Origin: Symsagittifera roscoffensis
Taxonomy: Eukaryota; Xenacoelomorpha; Acoela; Convolutidae
Assembly (NCBI RefSeq): GCF_963678635.1
Contig: NC_087063.1
Location: 77,337,617 to 77,401,616 of the forward strand
DNA length: 64,000 nucleotides
Direction of reading: 5' to 3'
The position numbers and the translations under genes were made by a program. Under the pieces are notes generated by a model that saw only the letters and a program-made list of their open reading frames with translations, had not been told where the DNA came from and did no database searches. How positions within the stretch are numbered: position 1 is the stretch's first letter; each line of letters begins with the position of its first letter. This document shows, in pieces, positions 34,220 to 47,231 of this stretch.

Positions 34220-37200
34220 ATGAGCAGCCACACTCAAAGTGACGAAAGCATAGATTACGAACAAGCATTCCCTTTCGTTATAGATTCAGATACTGATAGA
34301 GGACAAATAAAATTTTGTAAAAATTTACTCATAATTTTATTTGAACCAGGAATCAGTCCATGTAAAGCAGAATTTCCCGATGTAACAATAAAACGACAAA
34401 TAATTGATCATTATATAAAAGATATCGCAAAAATAACACAACAATACGGTATCTATACTATAGGAATCTGTACACCAGAAAATAAAAAATACGTTCTTCA
34501 AACAGACGATCTTGATCTTGAATTTTCAAAGGTATTCACAGAATATATCAAAAATATACAATACCATAACTCACAGAGCAAACTCGATATTCACAAATGA
34601 AGTTTTTGCTATAATAGATACAAATTTAAATATATTAGAAACAACAGAAGCCCAAAGTACATCACCAGTCCAGACATCTAGACACACCAAAGTTAGAAAT
34701 GAAATCACTGCATTTTCTACATTTTTATACGCAAATCGTGAAAATTTTCACAATAACGACGTTTCACAAAACTCCAAACATGATTTACAAAAAATACTAG
34801 CATGGTTTATAATTGATTATTTCGGACATATTATAGATTTAATTCACGAAGCAAGAAAAAATTTTAGACCTCAAAGTAACACTGACGACACGGTCATTCA
34901 CGAACAATCAGATTATGTTTGGGACCCCGATTGGTCTCATCCATCATTTATAAACTTCCCAAATGCTATTTCAAGTCAAGCAATAGATACTATATCTATT
35001 CACCGAAATTATATAAATAGTATACCATTAACAATTGACGCCACACCTTTAAAATATAATACATTTTTGCCTGATACACAAAATAATAGTTTAAATTCAA
35101 CGGTTATACAAAACGAAAACCTCAATGGAACTCGAAATCTTGCGCAGCAAGATATTCAAACACCATCACAGTTCATAAATGAAGAAATTGTCCACACGAC
35201 AATAACAACTACGCAACAGAGTATTTCACCAATACACCCAAATTTCACAACACCAAAAAATAATAAGGTAACATCACCACAAATAACATTACAATCAACT
35301 GTAAAACCCTCAGCCACTTTAGCCCCTAAATTTTCCCATATGGATTATCAAACATATAGACCTATGACAAGACCACCAAAACCACAAAGGACATTCACGA
35401 GAAACAATTTTGCAGAACACAATTATAACTACACACATCCACCAAGAACAAACTACTCTCCACGAAAACCTAACAATAATCATGTATATTCCCACAATTA
35501 GGATAGACCAACGACAACCAACAATTCAGTAAATTTCCAACCTAATCAACGTCCTACACAGGATTATAGTGAAAATTACCAATTTTTTCAACAGAATAAA
35601 AATCGACAACAAAAACCTCACCATACGAATTATGTATCATCCGATGATGATCATTTACCAGACATTTTTGAACCATATCTACAAAAATATCGTACACAAA
35701 AACCACGACGCCCTCAGTATAAAAGAATTTTTCCTGAAAACCCACCAGATTTTCAAAGCCAACAACCACAAGTTCCAACTTCGTATAATACACAATTTTT
35801 TCAACCAATGCAAACACAAAATCCAATGACTATGCATTCATATCAACCAAATCAAATGCAAAATGAAATCCCATTACCATAGTATCTACAACAACATGAA
35901 ATCACAAAAAATCAATTAACAAATTTTTCACAAATGCCAAACGCCGCAGAGTCATTACAAATGACGATGAACCCATATCTCATGGGAGGATCATCAATAA
36001 CATCAAATAAACCACTCATGGTATTTACAGGAACAGACCCTGAATACTCAGTAGAAGACTACTTATTCGCAGTCACAGCAAATTTAATTCTAAATATAGG
36101 ACCTGAACCAATAAATACACCACTCCATCAAAATTGGATACATCGCCGCACAGCGTTATAACAAACGACATTAGACGGCGCAGCCCAAAAATGGTTTTCA
36201 GTACTACCTATAGAAATAAAATCAGATTGGAAACGATTCACACAAGAATTTTCAAAAATGTTTGATTCTGAAAGAAACAAACAATATCAAAGAGTTTTAT
36301 GTAATGAAATCCGAAGATTACCAAATGAAACAATAAAACAACTAGCAGTCAGAATCGAAACACTAGTTCGAAAAGCATACTCACTTAATACGCACGATTA
36401 TAAAAATACAAAAATGACAGAAATCTTAATGATGACATTAACACCACAATTAAGAAAAATTGCTATAAAGAAAAAAGCATCTCATCCTTCCTCAATTCGT
36501 GAACCTGATCTAGATTTCAGAAAACTAGTCGATAAACTAGAACAAGCAGAAATCACAATGAAACTCGAAGAAACCGAAAACTTAAAATTACAATATGTTA
36601 ATCACATTGAAACAAAAACTACACACATAAACAATATACAAGAAGCAGATATAGACCTATCTGAAAAAATCACTGACATTTTGAACATCTATGAAAAGAA
36701 CCCAAATTGGAAAGGCAAACCATCTTTTAAGAAATGGTGTAATTATTGTCGACGATACGGACACAGTATCTCTGAATGTAGACAAAAACAGCAAGACAAC
36801 CAAAATAAACCTCAAAAACACAAAGAACCAAACAAATCATTTTACCAATACATGAAAAAAGATCAAAATCTACCAAACAAAAATGTATATAGTAACAATA
36901 GCTCTGGAAAACCACTTCCAAGTAATCAAAACTATTCTCGAAATCAATCACCATTTAACTCTAGTTATAGAGGTAGATCACCCGAACAAAGAAATTCAAG
37001 AAATTTTTCACAAAATAGATATAGTAGATCGAATAGTCGAAACAACTACCCACGATCAAACTCAAACTCGATGCTGAAACAAACATCAAGTTCCCAACTA
37101 AACAGAAATAGAAATTATTCAAACAATCAATCACGAAGTTCATCTTATGATAGAAATAGACACTATTCAAATAATGGGAACAGAAACTATTCAAACAACA

Positions 37201-38279
37201 GAAATAGAAGCTATTCCAACAACCGTAATAATTATCCAAACAATAGATCACGGAATAATTCATACAACAAATCAAACTATCAAAGATCAAATAATAATCA
37301 ACACAATAGATCGAGAAACAATTCACAAAATCGAAATTCCAGTTATAATAATAGATACAGAAATTATTCCCAATCACCTCATAGGAATAATAGTAGTTAT
37401 CACAATTCTCAGTACCGACATAGAAGCAATACACCGAAACATCAAAGACAAATTAATCAAGTACAAACAAACGAAGAAATAACTTCAGACCCCCCAGGTA
37501 TCGATAACACAGAAAATATCGAATTACAAGTAAATCACATTAATTGCGCATCAACAGACAGTGAAAGCGATACAGATAATAACATCTTAATTAACATGAT
37601 AACTGTCGAAAATGACTATGAATCAGTCACATATGAAGAACCTTTTAGTTCACACACATACGAAAATCAATTAGAACTTCTTAACAATTATTATCTCGGA
37701 CCAAATAATAATATTACACAAACCAACCAAGAAATACAGGAAATCAACACGAAAAATTCATTAGAAAAAAAGGAAATGAAAAATTTAACCACAATTCACA
37801 TATATCAAAACGTACAAAAAGAACCGCCACGAGAAAAAATTTGGACAATCCCATTTCTCTTAGAAAGCCCAAAAAGCAAAGAATTTCAACCACCAGATCT
37901 TGAAATTGATTTTTTAATCGACTCAGGCGCAGAATCGAATATCATCAATATTCCTACATGGAATGAAATAAGATTATTACATCCAAATTTAAAACCCTTA
38001 GTAACATCTAGTAAGTTAGCCACAGCACAAGGATCGATGTTAACAAACTATGGTAAAATCCAATTATTCCTTGTTCCCACAAGAACAATGGAACAAAACA
38101 AAATACTAAATAAGCCATTCAAACAAACATTTCATATCACTGATATTAAACACAATATCATAGGTATACCATTTATTACTAAGTATATACCAACCAAAAA
38201 AATATTAAACAGTAAGTTACATATAAAAGATAAATACACAAAAATAAAAAATACCGCTTTAACATTTTTCCAAGACTAA
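34220..38279 (+). CDS. gag: Element B Gag-Pro polyprotein, interrupted
   Basis: Starts at ATG 34220. The first frame runs to 34600; a frameshift near 34577 moves to the frame that stays open to 38279 apart from UAR codons at 35499 (TAG), 35880 (TAG) and 36159 (TAA). Order: N-terminal ~120 residues; long Q/N/T-rich disordered part; capsid at about 36000-36570 (LMVFTGTDPEYSVEDYLF, then DGAAQKWFSVLP and ERNKQYQRVLCNEIRRLP); zinc knuckle CNYCRRYGHSISEC (C-x2-C-x4-H-x4-C, about 36735); a remarkable Asn/Ser/Arg/Tyr repeat tract (NYSNNRNRSYSN type) at 36890-37440; acidic linker; retropepsin FLIDSGAESNII at about 37909 and its C-terminal IIGIPFI at about 38157. At roughly 1,350 codons it is very large for Gag-Pro. 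Confidence 0.88.
38246..38252 (+). promoter_or_regulatory. Candidate -1 ribosomal frameshift heptamer
   Basis: A AAA AAT in the Gag-Pro frame (codons ATA AAA AAT) sits about 25 bases before the gag-pro stop at 38277. The -1 frame opens just upstream and continues without interruption into pol. The heptamer has the X XXY YYZ form. No downstream pseudoknot was evaluated. Confidence 0.5.
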
Positions 38280-40345
38280 ACAAGCCACCACCATTTTTCT
38301 CAAAATTCTACCCAATTTTTAATCAAGAACGAAGACACCTGAAACCACTATCAGGAACCGTCTACAACTTCTCAATAAAACAAGTTCATCAATATAATAC
38401 AAACCAAAATAGACAAAAACTATTTATGTCAGATTTTGAATTCAGACCAATTCACAAACTCTTCAAAATAACCATATCATCAATAAGATATGAAAAAGAC
38501 ATAAATTCAGATATTATTTCACTCCACGTATATAATAATACACCAAATAAAATAACACTAACCCTAGGATTATTAGGATATTGCAAAACAAACGCAACAA
38601 CTTCACCTGTAAAAGAAATAGCCTACAGAGTTAATAATATATTACAATTACTTGACATTTGCCAATCCACTATTCTAAATGAAGAATTATCTATAAATAA
38701 TATAATAGGTAATGAAAAAAGAAATACAGACTATTTCACGAAGACCCCATATTTCAAACCTACTTTTGATATAACAAAATATGCAAAAAACCAACAGAAA
38801 TTTTTAACTATGTTCAATTTCCAGCATTCACAAATAACACAAAATGAATTTGATACGCTAGCACAACAACTATTAAAATATTCATCAGTCTACGCAACAT
38901 AAAAATTTGATGTAGGAAAAGTCAGTTCATCCCTACACCTTCCATTAAAACCAGACGCAGTTTTCAAAAAACAAAGAGCAAGTAAAGTACCAATCCACTT
39001 ACACGATAAAGTCAACAGATTATTAAATATTTTAGAACAATATGAAATTATATCACCAGTAAACAAAGAAGAACAGCCAAAAGGAAACACATTTATTAAC
39101 CCCGTTATCATTTTAGCAAAAGGCGAATCACTAAAGATAGTTTTAGACGCCAGATATCTCAATTCACTAATTGATGAATCTAAATGTAATTGGCCCATTG
39201 AACCTATACAAGTAATTTTAACAAAAATTAATGGAAAGTATTTCACAACCGCAGACATGAACAGTGCTTATAACCAAATGCCATTAGACGAACAGTCACG
39301 ACGTCTAACACAATTCGTTATTGGAAATCAGCAATACGAATTTAATCGATTGTTCTATGGAATATCCATAGGACCAGCAGCTTTTTCAGCTTTTATGAGC
39401 AAAATTTTTCGACCATTAATACTAAAGAAAAACGCAATCACATATTTAGACGATGTCTTTATGCAATCACAAACTAAAGACGAAATGTTTACAGTTTTAG
39501 AACAATATCATAAGATTCTTCAGAAAGAAAATCTGAAAGCAGCCCCAGATAAATCACCCTTCTTTTTAACACGAGTAAAATTTTTAGGACATAACATAGA
39601 ACGAAACACTATTACCCCATTAAAATCACGCATTGACGCAATCCAAAAACTTCAGCCACCGACAAACAAAAAGAAGATTCAAGAATTCCTCGGAATGTTA
39701 AATTTCCTAAGTAAATATGTTTATAAAATGCAACTATACCTAAGACCCTTTTATAACATCCTTAGACAACAAAATAATTTTGAATGGACCACTGAACACC
39801 AAACACGATTTGAAGAAGTCAAAAAACTATTAACGGAACAAATATCAAACACAATTCCAGACCCAAATCAACCATTTTACGCTATGTGCGATGCTTCAAA
39901 TTTTGGCATCGGCGCAGCACTTCTACAATCACATAGTGGAACAAATAAAATGAATTTAATATCAGCAAATTCACGACTTTTTACACAAGCCAAATTACGA
40001 CTCTCCACACTAATGAGAGAATGTACAGCAATCATTTATACACTAACAGAATATGAATTTCTGATACTTGAATCAAAACATCCAACAGTTTTATTCACAG
40101 ATCATAAACCAATTATATTTCTTTTTACCCAAAAATCAAATCCAAATCGTAGAGTATATAGATTTCAACTAATTCTAATGAAATTCCCAAACTTACACAT
40201 AGTTTGGACAGCAGGAAAAAACCTTGCATTACCAGACACCTTAAGTAGAAATACACCACCAGAACTACTTAACGAAAAACTACAGTTGAAATACCAAAAA
40301 ATATTAAATTCTATCTCGCAAAAGACGAAACATCACCTCGATTAG
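38246..40345 (+). CDS. pol: Element B reverse transcriptase and RNase H
   Basis: The frame is open from the pro/pol overlap, with a single TAA at 38900 just before the conserved KFDVGKV segment. RT blocks follow in order: VPIHLHDKVNRLL, VILAKGESLKIVLDARYLNS, TTADMNSAYNQMPLDEQSR, FNRLFYGISIGPAAFSAFMS, catalytic YLDD at about 39448, KFLGHNI, and the thumb/connection FLGMLNFLSKYV. RNase H has MCDASNFGIGAALL at about 39885 and the end VWTAGKNLALPDTLSRN. From about 40276 the true pol frame shifts at an A5 run and continues in the next entry. Sequence style is Ty3/gypsy. Apart from the TAA the RT/RNase H core is intact. Confidence 0.93.
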
Positions 40346-42465
40346 AATGCAAATACGCAGTAAAAACTGACGTTGACCAAACACAAATAAATAATCTACA
40401 ACATTTCCCACTCTATCTAGATTGCCAAAACAATCACTACGAAGTTGATTTACTAGGTACATCAACATTTAAACCTATTCCACACTCACAATGGATAAAA
40501 AACAACACTCAACAAAAGAAAGTCAAACAACAATCACATAAAAACGATCTTTTTCCCCTAATCGAAAAAGAAAATTTAACTGATACAATAAATCTATCAG
40601 GACCACAAGTAAAAGATACAAAATATACAATAAACCAAGTTTTTCACCTTCGCGACCCACTTGATACAATTCCTCTAACAAAAATAGAAATTGACAATAT
40701 TTTTCTCCCACCAACAGAAAAAATCACAATTGAACTTTTGAAACGATATCAAAATTTAGACCCAGTAATCAGACAACTCAAATCATGGCACAAATATAAA
40801 ACAAAACCAGCAAAAGCTGATACCACAATTTTAGGAAACAAAACACTTCTTCGATATTTCCGAAAATTTAATAACACAACAATAAACGAAAACACAGATC
40901 TTTTAGAATATCAATTAGATGATTCTAAAGTCCCCTGTCTTCCTTTAAGTATGATATTGATAGCATTTAATATCACTCATACACAAAATACAAAAGGACA
41001 CTCCGGATCAGAAAAAACATATTCAAATTTTACACAAAATTTTTATTTTCCAAACGCTCCAATATGGATAAAAGTATTATGCAATGATTGTATAATATGT
41101 CAACTAAAGAAACCTTATCCAAATCAAAAACAAATAGCACAAAAACAAGATTTTAAGGACAAAGTCTATATTTCAATCACAGAATATCATTTGACACAAA
41201 AGGACCAATTTCCCCATCTTCAGAAGGAAATTCATACATTATGGTTATTGTTGATGCATTTACACATTATGTAGCACTTAACCCAGTACCACATTGTAAC
41301 GCTTATTACGCTTACACAACACTCTACGAACACTGGATAGCAAAATTTGGACTACCAGAAATTTTAGTAACAGACAATGGAACAGAATTCATTAACAATG
41401 AAATAATCACATTATGTCACCTATATAATATCAAACACAAACCACGTACATCTCATGCACCTTGGACAAACGGATTAGTCGAAGGTATGAATCGTTCTTT
41501 ACAAGAATATCTCAGATGTATCATAAATGGAAATGACACAAATTACACAGAATGGTCAACAGATGTAAAGTTATTCCCATTAGCATACAATTCACAAATA
41601 ACGACAACTTTAGGAATGTCACCATATGAAATGGTTTTTAAGCAAAAACCAAGAAAACCAATAATGTTCACCGCAAATGCACATAAAAATGAACAAGGAC
41701 ATTGCACACCGACTAAAGATTCAATATGCTATAATCTACCATTACATACACATGATGAAGATCATTTTCATCATCCACAAATTCTCAAATTAGCCTCCGG
41801 TACACACACCGAATGGATTTTAAACAGAGATAAAAGCATAACGAAGTCTATCAAAAGGTAACAAAGAAATTGTTACAACGACAAAACATTAATCACCAAA
41901 TTAATCAGCGATTTACGCCAGCCACAGATCTAAAAATAGGAACATTTGTTTTAATACCAAATTTTCAAACACAAAAAGGAATCTCTAAAAAATTACAACC
42001 ACTTAGAAAAGGACCCTACCAAATAATTGACAAACCAACTGAAGTCACATATAAACTTATAGACACAACAAAAAAAAAGAAATTGTTCAACACAGAAACA
42101 ATTTACTACCTTATTATCCAAAAGAATACGCTTTACGCGAATTAACTCAACTATATTCTTTCACCGGCTTAAAAGTTATTCAAAATAACACACAAATAGA
42201 GCCAAAATTAGATGAAAATCACAAAAATCAACATACACAAATTCAAAAACAAAGCAGAATTCACAAAGACGCAAACACTCTAAAATCAAATAATTTAGAA
42301 AAAGAAAGAAAAAATAGAAAAATGATAGAAAAAATCTTACCACAAGAACAGAAAGAAAAATCTACACATAGAAAATCATCAAGACTTAGAAACCAACCAC
42401 GAAAAAATTATAAAACATTCATCCCACAATCTAAAATATTAAGGAAAGTTGAATTTCAAAAATGA
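40276..42465 (+). CDS. int: Element B integrase, interrupted by frameshifts
   Basis: Continuation of pol in four frames: linker and H2C2 zinc domain 40276 to about 41170 (HSGSEKTYSNF, CNDCIICQ); catalytic core about 41170 to 41830 with Asp in SFDTKGP (about 41189), VTDNGTEF (about 41371) and Glu in GLVEGMNRSL (about 41480), so DDE is complete; a third frame 41835-42078 with the GPY/F module (LRKGPYQIIDKPTEVTYKL); a last frame 42085-42465 ending in TGA with a Lys-rich tail. Switch points are at A5 (40275-40279), near 41170, A4 (near 41832) and A9 (42070-42078). Integrates the cDNA. Confidence 0.88.
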
Positions 42466-43075
42466 AATCATTTTCTTCTTCACACATTTTCACCTCCATA
42501 TCCATTTCAGACATTTTAACTTTCATATTTTCCAAATAACATGCTGAAATAAACACAAAAACTCTAGTTCAAAATCAACCAATAAGAAGCACTCAAATCA
42601 ACCACTTTCGAATCTCTAAAAATATCAACCTCTTAGCAGATAGATATTAATCTCCTGGCATATCTGTAACTATAACTTTACAACCTCCAGGTCAAAAATA
42701 AGCAACTCGCTAAATTTTGACAACTAAAATAAACATCACGATAATATTTCAACCCTCCCCTATCTAATAACCCAAAGATCAACAATATTTTCCCAAAATT
42801 ACCCTCCAAAACCCCCCAACCAAAAATGGCTAATTAGCCTAAAGAAAAATGAACTATGATCGTTTAGCTTAAAGTACAATTTTCTCAAAAATATCTCAGA
42901 TTACCCACCAAATAAAAATAAAGTCAAGAAGACCTCCCGAGCACCATAAAATAAGCCCCCAACAATTTTTCAAGTAACTCAACCCACTTGTCAAAAAATC
43001 AATAAATAATCCGACCACACTTGAATATAGCCTCAGCAATTCAAAAAATATTCGACGAACGAATCATTTTCTCAA
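42466..43075 (+). other. Element B post-pol spacer
   Basis: 610 bases, no open frame, A/C-rich. Probably the region holding acceptor sites for subgenomic mRNAs of the 3' genes, though none can be fixed. Confidence 0.4.
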
Positions 43076-44554
43076 ATGCTTCTTTTCTCTCCAGTTCTCT
43101 TCATAAAAAATATACTTCTAAACATTTTCTTCAAACTTTTTCTAATCTCTAAATTTTTCATCATACTTTGTATCGACATTTTTGAAGTTTTCATAGTAAT
43201 TCTAATAATTTTCATAAACATAATTTTGATTTTCTACACCCTATACGCCCTTTATTCCCAATGTTCCCTACTCATTGACCACATATACAGGTACGATAAT
43301 TTCAAATTCATTTAAATGATACGAACAATTTTTAGTAGAACAGACATTTTTCTCCTATTTATAATCTTCCTCACATTTGTAACATCCCTAATTATGACAA
43401 TATGTAAATGTATAAAAAAGGCAATAGTAACATTTGCATTAGCCACGATTCTTTTGATTCTATTCATTGAAGAATATTATAACAAACATAAATCTTCTCA
43501 CTAAGTTATTCAATATTGCAAACACACTTTCAAAATTGCTAACCAAACACCCCCAAATCAGTCTTCACCGACAACTTCCCAAGAAAACCCAACAGTACCA
43601 ACAACTACCCAGAACCCCCAAACATCCACACGAATTTCATTTCAAGATAACCCATACACTTTTGAACGACACGCTCCCTTATCTGAACCCTTAGAACCAG
43701 TTCAAAGACAAGCATCATTAAGCGAACCAACATATAATCTATACCCCACACTACAACAGGACTTAAATCGAATCCGACACATTAGTCAAAATCAGAATAC
43801 AATCGAAGTAAATAGACAAATCATACATCCAAAAAGAAATAGAAATTTTCAAACTCCTAGAATTACTTTTAGCATACCACAATCTCCAACCCCATCACTT
43901 TCAGAAAACTCTAGTATAACACTACCAGATACACAAACGCTAACTCCCAACATTCCATCAGAACATCTAGGATCAACACCAACCTCAGCACAAATACGTG
44001 AAAACCCTTTTAATCCACCTAACCCAAACGAACGTCTACCCCATTGGACAACACAATCCTACCCCCAAGGAGAACCTAACCTAGTCAACGACCCAATAGA
44101 TACTTCATCTGATACAACATTTTCATCTCTACCAGAAACACTATCACTTCCATCAACACCATCCTTAAGTCAAATTTCACCATCAATTTTCCCTTTCAAT
44201 ATCTCACACGACATTGAAACTAGATATAGTGAACAATCTACAAATATACCCCTCCGATTAGATTGGAATACATTTGTAGCACCACCTCCATTGTTAGGAC
44301 AACATAACGAAAGCCACCGACTACACAGTTGGGCACTAAACCGATTACAATACAGACAAGATATCCACGAAGATATCCGAGAACATAATGTTCAAATACT
44401 AAGTCAAAATAGCCTTCAATTAAAGTTTGAAATCACAGTTGAACTTAATAACATCGTTCAACACCCTTATCCACTAAGCCCCTCAAACATTACAGCTCAA
44501 ACACTACCACCACCATTTATTACAACGGAAGTAATATTTAAATACGATAGATAA
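43076..44554 (+). CDS. Element B membrane and P/S/T-rich protein, with two in-frame UAA
   Basis: One reading frame is open over about 490 codons except for TAA at 43313 and TAA at 43502. The first part (to 43312) is almost wholly hydrophobic with about three membrane spans (LFLISKFFIILCIDIF, FIVILIIFINIILIFYTL). After the first TAA an ATG starts a second hydrophobic section with two spans (DIFLLFIIFLTFVTSLIMTI, FALATILLILFI). After the second TAA the frame becomes Pro/Ser/Thr/Gln-rich and ends with a more folded ~90-residue section (WALNRLQYRQDIHEDIREHN, LQLKFEITVELNNIV). It may be one multi-pass protein with a cytoplasmic tail, or three short ORFs. No family recognised. Confidence 0.55.
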
Positions 44555-44613
44555 ACAAAAACCACAATCGGATATATAACATTATATAACCCATATTCAG
44601 GACTATCGTACAC

Positions 44614-47231
44614 ATGTATCTTTTAAAGATATTAATATTCCTACACATCATTTTCTTACATTTTCCGAACAAAATATAAGTCCATCTCCTCGGACAGGAC
44701 CCCAAGATTTACTAGTAACACATTATGATTGTGAAGAAAATGAACAAAAAACATTACAAAAATATGCGATAAATCAAGTCACACAATGCGAAACAGAACC
44801 ACAAGCTATAGAAACTACAAACATAATAGCAACATTATACTCAAAAGCACGAGCAACAACAGTAACCGGATATAAATTTACAGCAACTTATTTTCCGAAA
44901 AGAACGTACATTGCTCACAAGTTTCAAACGGAAATAAAAATAGACTCGACCACGAATCATTTTACCAAAGCAACATTGAAAGACTTTTACATCTCAATCC
45001 CGATGATTGTAAAGTAGAATTACACAGGTTAAATCTCACAAATAACAAACACTCAGAAAGACAAATAGTAAACTTCCATGTCTTTAGCGACTCTGTACAC
45101 CAAGCAGAACTTGAACGCTATCAAGGACATATAAAATTAGACGAAAAATACCCATTCAATGGCGCACACGGACGTTTAACTTATGATCCCGACGATAAAC
45201 ATTGGATACCACACATTGGAATAAACGACCCCTCAAATTGTAAAGCAGATACAAAAAATAGAGGATACCAAAAAATAATTTTTTTTATTGGAAAATACAA
45301 CTCGAAAAAATACAACTCACACGAGATTTAGAAGATAACACAATGATTTATCAAGGAATTAGATTACCTTGTAAAAATGATCAAGGATATTGTGATCCTA
45401 CAACAGGAACCCAAGCAACAATTGTTTGGTTTCCCGAAGAAACATGCACAACATTTCAAGTAGCAAAGATACACGCTAGAATGATAAAATTTCATGAAAA
45501 ATACTTCATTGAATCCATCCCATACGAACAAGTAAACATACATCGCAAACGAAGTAATGATTTCAAAAATCTAAATAATATAGAAAACAAACTTACACGT
45601 TTTCAAATCTACCAAGAAACAGAATTTGCATGTAAATACGCAAACCCACTCTACAAAACACAATACTCCGAAATACTTGTCGAGTACGAACAAGGTTTCG
45701 ACATGACCACTGGAAAAATCAAAGTAAATCCACACGCAACAGCAAAATATAAATACGACGGAAAACCCTACACCCCAGTTAATTTCCAAAAATCTACTGG
45801 TCAGCCAGGTGGAAAATTAACACCAATTGACAAACACAGTACCCGATTACAAGAACTATCACTTATGACTACAACATATTTTGGAAACATACATTATGAC
45901 ATTCATTTAGACATGAAATTAGACTACACAATTAGTAGAATTTTCCAAGAAATGTCACTTTCAGAATTAGAAACACTACATCAACTATGCGAATTAGAAA
46001 GAACACAAATTTTACAATCACTCGCATTTGCAGTATTAAAAATACCCTACGCAGGATATTTATTATCAGGAAATAGATCAAATTTTCTTGATTACGAAGG
46101 AAACATTTTATGGTTTTATACTTGCACTAAAAAGTATCACCATTATACGTTTTTGAAGATAAACGTTGCTACAAAAGAATACCCATATTCTACAAAAACA
46201 AAGCACATTTTGTCGACACACTCTCAAGAAGAACATATTTTTGGGATACCGCAGTCCCATGTGGATCAGAAAATAGCCACAACGTAGTACAATTAAACCC
46301 TGATGAAGATAAATATTACCTATTAACACCATACCCTACATTAATGCAATCACTCAAAAAGTTTTCCCCGGAAAGCATAAGAGCCATTGCTCGAAATCCC
46401 AATATAGATTTACAATCCATTGGAATTTATTCTAAATCTGATATACAACACCATATTAGAACACAACAATTCCAAGAACTACTCACACAAATGGATATTA
46501 TACAAAGACAATCAATTGATCAAAATTTAAGAAAACTTGCAGAAACGGCAGGATTTGCAGACATATACACTCAAGATTACAGCGGATATTTTAAGGACAT
46601 TAAAGACTATATTCATTTAAACGGCGAAAAATACAGACCACAAGATATTTCACCAATAAATATTTTCAGTTTTGTAACCTTAAAAAACGAGATACTCGCT
46701 TTTCTAGGATGGCCCTATTACATCTTAGAACGATTGACTATCTTATACGCTATGTTTAATTTTATAGGATTTCTTTTCTCACTACTGAAAGGAATCTATA
46801 ATACATGCGCTATACACACACAAGTCAACCGCCAAGCAAGTGTAGCACGCATATTATTTGCAGGATTTTTTGGAATATTTTCATCATCCATAAACAAAAT
46901 ACTTCTAGACGCACAAATCAAAGAATATAATACAAAACTAGCCACAAGACCAAATACATATGACGAAGAACACAACAACGTAGATACAACCCCTACAGCA
47001 CCACAAGTACCAAAGCTACCACAAAATCATCCCTTATCCCTAGTTCCCAGAAATTTTCGAAATCTCGCAATCACAAATAACCCAAATTTTCGACCACATC
47101 CCATACACAGTCCTATTCAACATATAACAACAAATCATTCACAAAATGATAGTACATATGAACAAATTATAGAACAACCCCACACCACCACTTTTCAATC
47201 TCAAAATAATCATTTTTTTAGCACACGATGA
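44614..47231 (+). CDS. env: Element B envelope-like glycoprotein, interrupted
   Basis: Starts at ATG 44614 with a strongly hydrophobic signal-type segment (ILIFLHIIFLHF). The reading then changes frame near T4 44651-44654, T4 44891-44894, the A7/T8 runs at 45270-45286 and A5 46129-46133, and is open to TGA 47229-47231. Between these points the text is coherent and Cys-containing (for example GYCDPTTGTQATIVWFPEE, EFACKYANPLY, then CYKRIPIFY and YYLLTPYPTLMQ). Toward the C-terminus lie hydrophobic segments (YILERLTILYAMFNFIGFLF, ILFAGFFGIF) and a Pro/Gln/His-rich tail of about 90 residues. The signal, ectodomain and anchor layout is envelope-like. Some motifs remind me of Jingchuvirales (chuvirus) G proteins captured by other retroelements; this is a weak, unverified resemblance. 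Confidence 0.7.

Noticed and set aside
36961-37434. 157-codon minus-strand frame rich in Tyr, Cys and Asn
   Set aside because: Shadow of the Asn/Ser/Arg-rich Gag tract on the other strand.
34220-44554. Ciliate-like genetic code (UAR = Gln) for Element B
   Set aside because: Only six UAR codons in several thousand codons, and other frames end normally at UAA/UAG. Nonsense mutation or sequence error is simpler.
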